DNA from: JBGPJM01 sp041485385
GTDB taxonomy: Bacteria > Planctomycetota > Phycisphaerae > Phycisphaerales > UBA1924
DNA length: 7,444 bases
NCBI GenBank assembly: GCA_041485385.1
Contig: JBGPJM010000232.1
Coordinates: 1-7,444, forward strand
Reading direction: 5' to 3'
Part shown: piece after piece, positions 1 to 4,881 of the stretch
How positions within the stretch are numbered: position 1 is the first letter of the stretch
How the letters are laid out: each line of letters begins with the position of its first letter
Program-made: the position numbers and the translations under genes
Notes under the pieces: model-generated
Told to the model about the DNA's origin: nothing
Databases searched by the model: none
The model's input: the letters and a program-made list of their open reading frames with translations, nothing else

Positions 1-1140
1 CGCGACGAAGCTGTCGCGCCCCCAGTCGGCGAACCACGGATAGCCGGCGATGATCGACACCGCCCCACCTCCCCCTCCACCCCCGACTTCTTTCGTTCCG
101 CTCCCCGCCGCCGGGTCCGGTACCGCCACCACGAAGTCGTCGCCCGCGCAGACGAGGGCCGCGACCGCCGCGTCGTCCGCGCGCGCCGAGCGTTTCCCCG
201 CCGTCGCGATCCTGGCCAGCGTCTTGCCGACGATCGACCTGGTGCGCTCGCGGCGTGCCGCCGCGGCGTCCTCGGCGTGAACGAGCGCTGTCCCGTCCAC
301 CGACGCCTGGACCGTCACGGGTTTTCCCTCCCGCAGGTCGCAGGTGAAGAGGCCGGGGGAGTACAGGTCCTCGACGTGGTCCTGGCCGCGCTCCAGCTCG
401 AGCGGATAGAAGAGGTTGTTCCACCACAGCCCGTCGGCGCCGAACGTTCCGGCGCTCACGCCCACGTCGAGCGACAGACCGCCGGATCCCACGGTCGTCA
501 CCGCCTGCGCGCCGCGCATGGCGCCGGGGGTGATACGGAACTCGTGCGCCCCGGATGGGTGGCGGCGGAGGTGGTGGAAGTCGCGCATCGCCACCAGCGG
601 GCGGAGCAGCAGGCGCACGCGGGCGCCGGGGCGGGTCGACGCAAGGGTGTACCCGATGGAGACGGCTCTGGCCCCGTGGTGGGGCGCCACGGTGCGCACC
701 ACGTCCAGGCCCGTCCCCTCCAACCGGTACACCCACCGGCAGCAGACGCCCGCCTCCTTCTCGAAGCGCAGCAGGTGCGCGCAGCCGCCGGGGTGCAGGA
801 CGCCGCGGGGGTCGTCGCCGGCGAAGAGGAACGTCGAGAGGTCGAAGATGCGATCGGCCTGGCCCGGGGCATTCACGACGACCTGCTCGGCCACGGCGCT
901 CAGGGTCATCATGCGCCGCGCCGACCCGGGCGCGGCCGTCACGAGCAGGCCGTGGTAGCGCCTGGTGGGCGCGCCCAGCGCGGTGCCCATGGAGAATCCG
1001 CCGAGGCCGCTGGTGAGGAGCCACTCGGTGTGGAGGAGGGCGCGCGGGTTGGTTCCCTCGGCGAGGGAGCGGGTGTAGGTCGGGAGCTCGAGGCCGGTCG
1101 CAGGAGAGGAAGCCGAGCGGGGTGTGGGGCGGATGGGCAT
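1..1140 (-). CDS. Glycogen debranching enzyme (amylo-alpha-1,6-glucosidase type), N-terminal part, cut by window edge
   Basis: The frame is open from an ATG at 1138-1140 to the window edge, giving 380 visible residues without a stop. The protein is expected to hydrolyse alpha-1,6 branch points of glycogen or other alpha-glucans in the cytoplasm. Residues about 38-65 (TEWLLTSGLGGFSMGT, then TRRYHGLL) are the hallmark opening of the archaeal/bacterial debranching-enzyme N-terminal domain. WWNNLFYPLELERG (239-252) followed by EDLYSPGLF is the second conserved block of that domain. At 366-376 GYPWFADWGRD marks the start of the (alpha/alpha)6-barrel catalytic domain; the rest lies left of the window. 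A run of seven glycines (353-359) sits just before the catalytic domain and is unusual. The ATG lacks a clear Shine-Dalgarno, but its distance to the first conserved block fits the family. The upstream gap is repeat-rich. The family call is confident; exact substrate specificity is not visible. Confidence 0.93.
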   Translation of the reverse strand, partial: MPIRPTPRSASSPATGLELPTYTRSLAEGTNPRALLHTEWLLTSGLGGFSMGTALGAPTRRYHGLLVTAAPGSARRMMTLSAVAEQVVVNAPGQADRIFDLSTFLFAGDDPRGVLHPGGCAHLLRFEKEAGVCCRWVYRLEGTGLDVVRTVAPHHGARAVSIGYTLASTRPGARVRLLLRPLVAMRDFHHLRRHPSGAHEFRITPGAMRGAQAVTTVGSGGLSLDVGVSAGTFGADGLWWNNLFYPLELERGQDHVEDLYSPGLFTCDLREGKPVTVQASVDGTALVHAEDAAAARRERTRSIVGKTLARIATAGKRSARADDAAVAALVCAGDDFVVAVPDPAAGSGTKEVGGGGGGGAVSIIAGYPWFADWGRDSFVA

Positions 1141-1186
1141 CAGGGGTGATCGTAGTGGTGGCGAGAAGAGGCTGGTCTTGGCGCGC

Positions 1187-1320
1187 GGTTCGGCGAGGTT
1201 CGGTCGAGTTGTCTGGAGTTGAGGATGAGTTGCTTTGAGTTCCGTTGAGCTTCGGGTCACTTTTTGCGAGTTCCGTCGACTTTCGTTGACTTTTTGCGAC
1301 TTTTTGCGACTTTTTTTCGG
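1187..1320. repeat. Helically phased ~10-bp degenerate tandem repeat, array 1
   Basis: On the plus strand a GA dinucleotide recurs with its A at 1196, 1207, 1217, 1228, 1238, 1248, (CA at 1259), 1269, 1279, 1289, 1299 and 1309. The mean spacing is about 10.3 bp. After most of the later GA steps comes GTT or CTTTTT, so T-tracts at about 1261, 1281, 1291, 1301 and 1311 fall on the same face of the helix. The unit is best written GACTTTTTGC near the right end and degenerates to GAGTTNNNNN toward the left. A 10-bp period is incompatible with simple coding repeats. Phased A/T tracts are known to bend DNA; that this array is curved is inference. Confidence 0.8.
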
Positions 1321-1335
1321 GCGGTTTTTTGATGT

Positions 1336-1415
1336 AAGTGCTTGTGGAATATGGAGTTGATGCCGGTTAGTACCCGCCAAGATGCGCGCACACTCGAAAA
1401 CGCTCCCTGTGATGT
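1336..1415. repeat. 80-bp conserved block, copy 1 (unit of a 222-bp duplication)
   Basis: This block aligns without gaps to 1558-1637 at 57 of 80 positions by hand count. The conserved islands are AAGTGCTTGTGG, GAGTTGA or its equivalent, GGTTAGT, GCCAAGAT, AAACGCT and GATGT. It follows array 1 by the same distance at which copy 2 follows array 2. It has no open frame conserved between the two copies. It could be a promoter or operator block, a non-coding RNA segment, or part of a dispersed repeat; strand and function are unknown. Confidence 0.75.
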
Positions 1416-1448
1416 CTCGCGGGGGCGCTGAGATGAAAGGAGAAGTCG

Positions 1449-1541
1449 AGAGTTTTCGAGATAACACCGGGAGAACTGGAGAGTTTTGGAGAGATTTCGA
1501 GTGTTTTGGAGAGTTTTTGAGAGTTTTGGACCAGTTTTTGA
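1449..1541. repeat. Helically phased ~10-bp degenerate tandem repeat, array 2
   Basis: GA steps end at 1449, 1459, 1480, 1490, 1500, 1510, 1520, 1530 and 1541, with one degenerate unit near 1470. The unit is GAGTTTTGGA on the plus strand. T-tracts start at about 1453, 1484, 1495, 1504, 1514, 1524 and 1535. This array is more regular than array 1 and has a different unit sequence (GGA or CGA instead of GCGA ends) but the same period and the same T-tract placement. It ends 16 bases before the second 80-bp block. Confidence 0.85.
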
Positions 1542-1557
1542 AGGGTGGATCTGCTAC

Positions 1558-1637
1558 AAGTGCTTGTGGCGACATGAGTTGAGTGTGGTTAGTTCGTGCC
1601 AAGATCGGCGCAAACCCTGAAACGCTCAGCGCGATGT
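1558..1637. repeat. 80-bp conserved block, copy 2
   Basis: This is the second copy of the block at 1336-1415, with constant offset 222 and no indels. In this copy the first island is preceded by CTACAA, so CTACAA-GTGC-TTGTGG can fold into a 6-bp hairpin containing one G-T pair; copy 1 lacks this pairing. Its right end runs directly into the first heptamer array, with GCGATGT serving both as the end of the block and as the first heptamer. Confidence 0.75.
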
Positions 1638-1665
1638 GGGATGTCGGATTGGGGATGCGGGATGT
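1631..1665. repeat. Heptamer array (GGGATGT-like), five units
   Basis: Five consecutive 7-mers read GCGATGT, GGGATGT, CGGATTG, GGGATGC and GGGATGT. Heptameric short tandem repeats of this kind are known from cyanobacteria (STRR sequences) and occur in intergenic DNA of other bacteria. GGATTGGGGA at 1646-1655 is the exact reverse complement of TCCCCAATCC at 1750-1759 and 1771-1780, so this array faces the next one in inverted orientation. Confidence 0.75.
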
Positions 1666-1750
1666 GAAGGCGGGGAGGTTCTCGTTGAGTCGCTGCGGGC
1701 GCAGGAATACAGGGGACCACAGCCAAGAAAAGCTGCCGCTCCCATCCTCT

Positions 1751-1785
1751 CCCCAATCCAAAATCCAAAATCCCCAATCCAAAAT
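1751..1785. repeat. Heptamer array (CCAAAAT/CCCCAAT), five perfect units
   Basis: Five 7-mers run without interruption: CCCCAAT, CCAAAAT, CCAAAAT, CCCCAAT, CCAAAAT. CCCCAAT fits the CCCCA(A/G)T consensus recalled for cyanobacterial STRR1 repeats; that match is from memory. A 7-bp period shifts the reading frame each unit, and translations give only low-complexity strings, so the array is non-coding. Confidence 0.85.
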
Positions 1786-1795
1786 GGATCCCCCC

Positions 1796-1823
1796 AAGGC
1801 CTATGGCCTAGGGCCCAAGGCCT
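1796..1823. repeat. Heptamer array (AAGGCCT-like), four units
   Basis: Four 7-mers read AAGGCCT, ATGGCCT, AGGGCCC and AAGGCCT. Each unit contains a GGCC or GGGCCC palindromic core, so the array can also fold on itself. It lies 10 bases after the previous heptamer array but has an unrelated unit sequence, so the period is conserved and the sequence is not. Confidence 0.7.
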
Positions 1824-1842
1824 ACTCCAAAAGTGTACGTGC

Positions 1843-1856
1843 TGGCCGCGCGGCCA
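1843..1856. other. Perfect 14-bp palindrome
   Basis: TGGCCGCGCGGCCA is perfectly self-complementary. It lies 20 bases beyond the last heptamer unit and about 110 bases downstream of the DinB-like stop codon. It could be a protein-binding site or a cruciform; in GC-rich DNA a 14-bp GC palindrome is not very rare, so significance is uncertain. Confidence 0.4.
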
Positions 1857-1926
1857 CAAGAGAATCTGCACCTATTACCCCAATTTGGCGCGCAGAAAGG
1901 ACCTAACCCAAATCAGGGACCTCTTT

Positions 1927-1943
1927 GCCGCGGCCGCCGCGGC
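1927..1943 (-). terminator. GC-rich hairpin just downstream of the DinB-like gene, possible terminator
   Basis: GCCGCGG and CCGCGGC form a perfect 7-bp stem around a 3-nt loop, 22 bases past the DinB-like stop codon. No T-run follows on the minus strand (the next bases are AAAGAGG), so it is not a textbook intrinsic terminator. Placement is the main argument. Confidence 0.25.
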
Positions 1944-1965
1944 TGCCCAGTCCGCCGCGGATCTC

Positions 1966-2529
1966 CTACGGCCGGAACCCCTTGCTCCGGTTGAACGCCT
2001 CTGATCCGCCCGGGGGGACCGAGATCGTCTTCCAGCTCTGGGGCCCGGCGCTCTGCCCGACGAGCATCTTCGCCACCAGCACGATCTGCCCGACGTGGTA
2101 GCCGGCGTGGGCGAGGGCCCGCGTGAGGGCGCGGTCCACTGTGTGCGGCTCGCCGCGGATCTGCACGGTGCGGCCCAGGTCCTCATCGGTCAGCGCCGCC
2201 GCGGCCCCCAGCACGCACGCCCACCCCTGTTCCCATCGCGCCATGATGGCCGCGCGGCCGGGCGCCCCCGGCGGGTAGGCATCGACGAACTCATCGTCGC
2301 GGTTGCGCCAGGCCTTCTCGCCGTCGGTGGTCAGGAAGTCGGTGAAGCGCGAGAGGAAGTTCCCCGCCACGTGCTTCATGATCACGGCGACCGAGTTGGT
2401 CTGGGGCGCGGGCGCCCGCCGGATCGCGTCGTCATCGAGCTGGGCGATCGCCTTCTCCGCGGTGGCGCGGAGCGCGCGGAACTCTTCGACGAAGGCGGTT
2501 GCGGCCCGCTGATTTCCCTGCGTGGTCAT
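1966..2529 (-). CDS. DinB/DUF1572-like putative metal-binding protein
   Basis: A 187-residue protein starting with ATG at 2527-2529 (MTTQGNQ) and ending with TAG. It resembles the DinB superfamily, DUF1572 branch: small four-helix proteins, often metal-binding, some acting as thiol-dependent transferases, most without a known reaction. Three histidines sit where the family's metal ligands are expected: H53 (in MKHVAGN), H141 and H145 (in HAGYHVGQ). NFLSRFTDFLTTDGEK (57-72) followed by WRNRDDEF is the conserved stretch between helices. It has no signal peptide or membrane segment, so it is probably cytoplasmic. The frame stays open upstream to 2700, but that extension reads through the inverted REP-like end, so I reject it. 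No clear Shine-Dalgarno is visible. It is separated from its neighbours by repeats and appears to stand alone. Substrate and function are unknown. Confidence 0.88.
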   Translation of the reverse strand: MTTQGNQRAATAFVEEFRALRATAEKAIAQLDDDAIRRAPAPQTNSVAVIMKHVAGNFLSRFTDFLTTDGEKAWRNRDDEFVDAYPPGAPGRAAIMARWEQGWACVLGAAAALTDEDLGRTVQIRGEPHTVDRALTRALAHAGYHVGQIVLVAKMLVGQSAGPQSWKTISVPPGGSEAFNRSKGFRP

Positions 2530-2607
2530 GGGGAATACTAATGGGGCTTCGTGCCCGTGGAACAGCGCAAGACAACTTGGCAAGGACGTGTATTCGCGTT
2601 GTCTCTT

Positions 2608-2741
2608 GCTGCCCGCCCCGAAGGGGCGCAGGCGAGTAGCCACGGGTGGAGCGACGCCCGCCGCAAGGCGGGCAAGCGGAACCCGTGGAGAGCGGTGCAC
2701 TTTACCCCTACACCCCGAAGGGGTCGAGGGCGGCGCACGAC
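2608..2741 (+). repeat. Left REP-like inverted end
   Basis: The left copy contains hairpin GCCCC-GAA-GGGGC (2615-2627) and a nested stem-loop in which CCACGGGT (2640-2647) pairs with ACCCGTGG (2681-2688), enclosing GCCCGCC-GCAA-GGCGGGC (2656-2673). A last hairpin, ACCCC-GAA-GGGGT, lies at 2712-2724. Bases 2629-2689 are identical over 61 positions to the reverse complement of 3283-3343. Compared with the right copy it carries an extra GCCC near 2615. Its inner limit lies directly at the stop codon of the transposase gene. Confidence 0.85.
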
Positions 2742-3194
2742 CTACAACCAGATGTACTTCTCATCAAACTCGATCTCGTGCAGCCGCAGCAGGGCCCGGA
2801 GCTCGTCCTGGAACGTCTGCTTGCGGTGATGCTCCCGCTGCCCCTGAATGTACGCGCCGACATCCGGCACAGCCGACTTGCTCACCGTGAACGCGGAGTA
2901 CCCCTCCTGCCAGGCGAAGCTCTTGTGCGTGGGGATACTCTGGTGGATCCAAAGGGATGAGTGGGCCTTGAGGTCGCGCATGAGGTTGGAGATCGTCGCG
3001 TCGGGGCGCCAGCGGATCAACGCGTGGAAGTGGTCCTCGATGCCGCCGATCTCGTAGAGCACGCCGCGTTCGCCGCGGATGATCCCGCCAATGTACTGGT
3101 AGAGCCGCTCCTGAAGATCGGGCGTGATCCAGGGCTTGCGGTTCTTGGTGCTGCAGACGAGGTGGTAGAGGAGTTGTGTGTATGTGCCTGACAT
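2742..3194 (-). CDS. REP-associated tyrosine transposase (RAYT, IS200-like Y1/HUH)
   Basis: The 150-residue product is a Y1 transposase of the IS200/REP-associated family, a DNA strand-transferase acting on single-stranded hairpins. The HUH motif is present as H55-F-H57 in EDHFHALI, and the catalytic tyrosine is Y115 in AYIQGQREHHRKQTF, the usual context in this family. The C-terminus (HEIEFDEKYIWL) also matches family members. The length is normal, so the gene looks intact. The ATG at 3192-3194 (MSGTYTQLLYHLV) puts the first beta-strand at the normal position; the frame is open to 3326 but that part translates the REP-like end and is rejected. The TAG stop abuts the left inverted end. No strong Shine-Dalgarno is visible. 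Confidence 0.92.
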   Translation of the reverse strand: MSGTYTQLLYHLVCSTKNRKPWITPDLQERLYQYIGGIIRGERGVLYEIGGIEDHFHALIRWRPDATISNLMRDLKAHSSLWIHQSIPTHKSFAWQEGYSAFTVSKSAVPDVGAYIQGQREHHRKQTFQDELRALLRLHEIEFDEKYIWL

Positions 3195-3229
3195 GGCCGG
3201 GAGCTTACCGAAACGGACGCTCGTTGAAG

Positions 3230-3360
3230 AATCGTGCGCCGCCCTCGACCCCCTTCGGGGTGAAGAGAGAGTGCGACTCCCTTCCACGGGTTCCGCTTGC
3301 CCGCCTTGCGGCGGGCGTCGCTCCACCCGTGGCTACTCGCCTGTGCCCCTTCGGGGCAGC
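3230..3360 (-). repeat. Right REP-like inverted end
   Basis: This is the reverse-complement partner of 2608-2741. It keeps all three hairpins: the inner CCCC-TTC-GGGG at about 3250-3260, the nested cruciform in which CCACGGGT-type arms enclose GCCCGCC and GGCGGGC at 3284-3332, and the outer CCCC-TTC-GGGG at about 3346-3356. Only the spacer between the cruciform and the inner hairpin (about 3262-3282) differs clearly from the left copy. It ends 35 bases upstream of the transposase start, so it may also lie in or near that gene's promoter. Confidence 0.85.
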
Positions 3361-3444
3361 GAGGAAGAAAGAGCCGCACTGCAACAATCGCGACACCCAA
3401 CCGCGTCGCTCGCGCGCGGCCGTTTCCGCGGGTGCGCCGGCCAT

Positions 3445-4881
3445 TCACTTCTTGCCATCGATCGCCTCCAGCGCCTTCGCGGCCGTCTTCCGCACGTAGT
3501 CCGACGAATCGTTGGTCGCGCCCTCGATCTCCTCGCGGACGATCGCTGCCGCGGGGCCGAGCGAGGCCAGGTGGCCAATGGCGGCCGAGCGCACGGCGAT
3601 CTCCCCATCCGAAAGAGCGGATCCGAGCGCCCGGATGATGCGCTCATCGTGTGGCAGGGCGTGGACGAGCGTCCCGACGACGACCACGCGCATGCCGGCA
3701 TCGGCATCGTGCGCCAGCGCATCAAGAAGCGCGGGCACGGCGCCGGTGACGGCGTCTACATCGCCCAACGCGATGCAGGCGCGGCGTCGGACCGTCGGCA
3801 CCGGGTCGCCAAGGAGCCCGATCAGTTCGGGAACGGCCGCGGCCGATGCCGGGCCCGTGAGTGGGAGCACGTCGACGGCCAGAGCGCGGATCTCGGAGAA
3901 CGGATCCTTCATCGCCTGAACCAGCTCTTCAACGCTGCCCCCCTGCGGATCGATCATGAGCAGCGCGCAGAACGCGGCGAGACGGACCCGATCAGATTTC
4001 TCCGTCCGCCAGAGGCGCCGGAGCTTGCGCACCGCCGGGTCCGCCGCCGCGGCACGGGCCGCCTCTGACCCGAACACGACCACCGGATCGACCGCGGGGC
4101 CGGCGCTGATCGCGGTGATCGCACGCCACACGGCGTGGCTTTGGGAGCGTCCGAGCAGAGACACGAGCGATTGGATCGTGGCCAGGCGAGTGCCCTCATC
4201 GCGATCGCCGAGCGCCGCAATGATGGACCGAACGGCGACGTCACGCTCATCGCCGGCGATGAACATCAGGTTGTCGAGCTCGTCTCCCGCGATCGGTGCG
4301 GAGCTCTGGACTCGACCGATCGCGCGGAGCGAGATGTACCGCGCAACGAGCAGCCTCTCCCAGCGCGAGTAGTGAATGAACGCTGCTGCCTGCTTCTGGG
4401 CCTCGGCCCGCTTCTCGACCGGAATCGATGCCAACACTTGCTCGAGTACCGGCTGCATCTCCCGACCGCTAAGAATACGGCCGCTGTTTTTCTGGTGGAA
4501 CTCCTCCGCCTGCTTGTCAAACAGCGGCAGGACATTGATCCACACGCGCGTCGGCACCAGCGCCATCGCCGGATCGATCCCCCAGCCGAAGCCGATCCCG
4601 GTGCCAACGCCCAGCAGGATGACCGCCGCGCCCGCGCCCGCCCACCTCCACCGCCGGCGCGTACGAAAGAACCGCCGCTCCCGCATCTGCTCGCGCCCGC
4701 ATTCCGGGCACTTCATCCCGTGAGGCGGTGCCCCCGACATGTCGTACCAGCACTTCGGGCACCGCCGCCGCCCGCGGGCCCGGTCGTGGAACAGCGCCCA
4801 CACCGCCAGCCCTGCGCCGCTCAGCGCGATCATCGCGCCGGCGACGAGCAAGACCCACGACCATGACAAGGTTGCGTTCAT
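3445..4881 (-). CDS. Membrane-anchored zinc-ribbon protein with C-terminal HEAT-like repeats
   Basis: A 478-residue protein of unknown function. An N-terminal hydrophobic segment (about 8-31) is followed by a zinc ribbon with C41xxC44, WYDMSG and C58PEC61. After a basic stretch (64-80) comes a second hydrophobic segment (81-101). The remainder is mostly helical. From about 298 to the end several HEAT/PBS-like helical repeats can be read, with signatures such as RVRLAAFCALL, IRALAVDVLPLTG, TVRRRACIALGDV, AVRSAAIGHLASLG and YVRKTAAKALEAI. HEAT repeats normally bind other proteins. If both segments cross the membrane, ribbon and HEAT region lie on opposite sides, unless the second is not a true span. 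The ATG overlaps the upstream stop (ATGA), suggesting translational coupling, and this also fixes the start. No enzymatic motif is seen. Confidence 0.85.
   Translation of the reverse strand: MNATLSWSWVLLVAGAMIALSGAGLAVWALFHDRARGRRRCPKCWYDMSGAPPHGMKCPECGREQMRERRFFRTRRRWRWAGAGAAVILLGVGTGIGFGWGIDPAMALVPTRVWINVLPLFDKQAEEFHQKNSGRILSGREMQPVLEQVLASIPVEKRAEAQKQAAAFIHYSRWERLLVARYISLRAIGRVQSSAPIAGDELDNLMFIAGDERDVAVRSIIAALGDRDEGTRLATIQSLVSLLGRSQSHAVWRAITAISAGPAVDPVVVFGSEAARAAAADPAVRKLRRLWRTEKSDRVRLAAFCALLMIDPQGGSVEELVQAMKDPFSEIRALAVDVLPLTGPASAAAVPELIGLLGDPVPTVRRRACIALGDVDAVTGAVPALLDALAHDADAGMRVVVVGTLVHALPHDERIIRALGSALSDGEIAVRSAAIGHLASLGPAAAIVREEIEGATNDSSDYVRKTAAKALEAIDGKK

Larger units (their letters stand above)
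1141..1965. other. Repeat-rich non-coding gap between DinB-like gene and debranching enzyme gene
   Basis: I find no convincing gene in these 825 bases. Short open frames here have repeat-derived, low-complexity translations and no recognisable family. The stretch looks visibly less GC-rich than the flanking genes between about 1200 and 1900. In order it holds a helically phased decamer array, an 80-bp block, a second array, a second copy of the block, three heptamer arrays, a perfect 14-bp palindrome and a GC-rich hairpin behind the DinB-like gene. On the minus strand it is the upstream region of the debranching-enzyme gene, so any promoter of that gene should lie here, but I could not identify a convincing -35/-10 pair. 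Confidence 0.75.
2608..3360. mobile_element. RAYT mobile unit with long inverted REP-like ends
   Basis: A single transposase gene (2742-3194) lies between two copies of a structured sequence in inverted orientation: 2608-2741 on the left and 3230-3360 on the right. Both ends have the same order from outside inward: a GCCCCGAAGGGGC-type hairpin, a nested 49-bp cruciform, a short variable spacer, a CCCCGAAGGGG hairpin, then GTCGAGGGCGGCGCACGA. RAYT transposases are known to lie beside or between REP sequences, which they recognise as single-stranded hairpins. No target-site duplication is apparent, as expected for Y1 transposition. Whether the unit is still mobile cannot be told from one copy. 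Confidence 0.8.

Noticed and set aside
277..1149. Long plus-strand open frame of 290 codons
   Set aside because: It is the antisense shadow of the debranching-enzyme gene; its translation is low-complexity and matches no family, while the minus strand shows clear conserved motifs.
1336..1347. Possible DnaA box or replication origin (TATTCCACA on the minus strand, near T-rich DNA)
   Set aside because: It differs from the DnaA box consensus at two positions, copy 2 is further off (CGCCACA), and no replication gene is nearby.
1382..1582. Small plus-strand open frame over the phased array
   Set aside because: Its sequence follows the 10-bp repeat and the 80-bp blocks; the frame is not conserved in the duplicate copy, so it is unlikely to be a gene.
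1587..1593. GGTTAGT as an integron attC core site
   Set aside because: It does not fit the GTTRRRY core, and there is no paired inverse core or integrase.
1187..1637. CRISPR array
   Set aside because: The repeats are 10 bp and contiguous, with no unique spacers of 30-40 bp and no cas genes.
1583..1906. Small open frames over the heptamer arrays on both strands
   Set aside because: Translations consist of heptamer-derived strings (such as SKIQNPQSK) in several frames at once, the typical artefact of 7-bp repeats.
2608..3360. Classic DDE insertion sequence with terminal inverted repeats
   Set aside because: The enclosed enzyme is a Y1/HUH transposase, and the ends are hairpin-rich REP-like structures without a recognisable target-site duplication.
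3178..4068. Plus-strand open frame of 296 codons
   Set aside because: It lies antisense to the transposase start, the REP-like end and the HEAT-containing gene, and its composition is that of a high-GC shadow frame.
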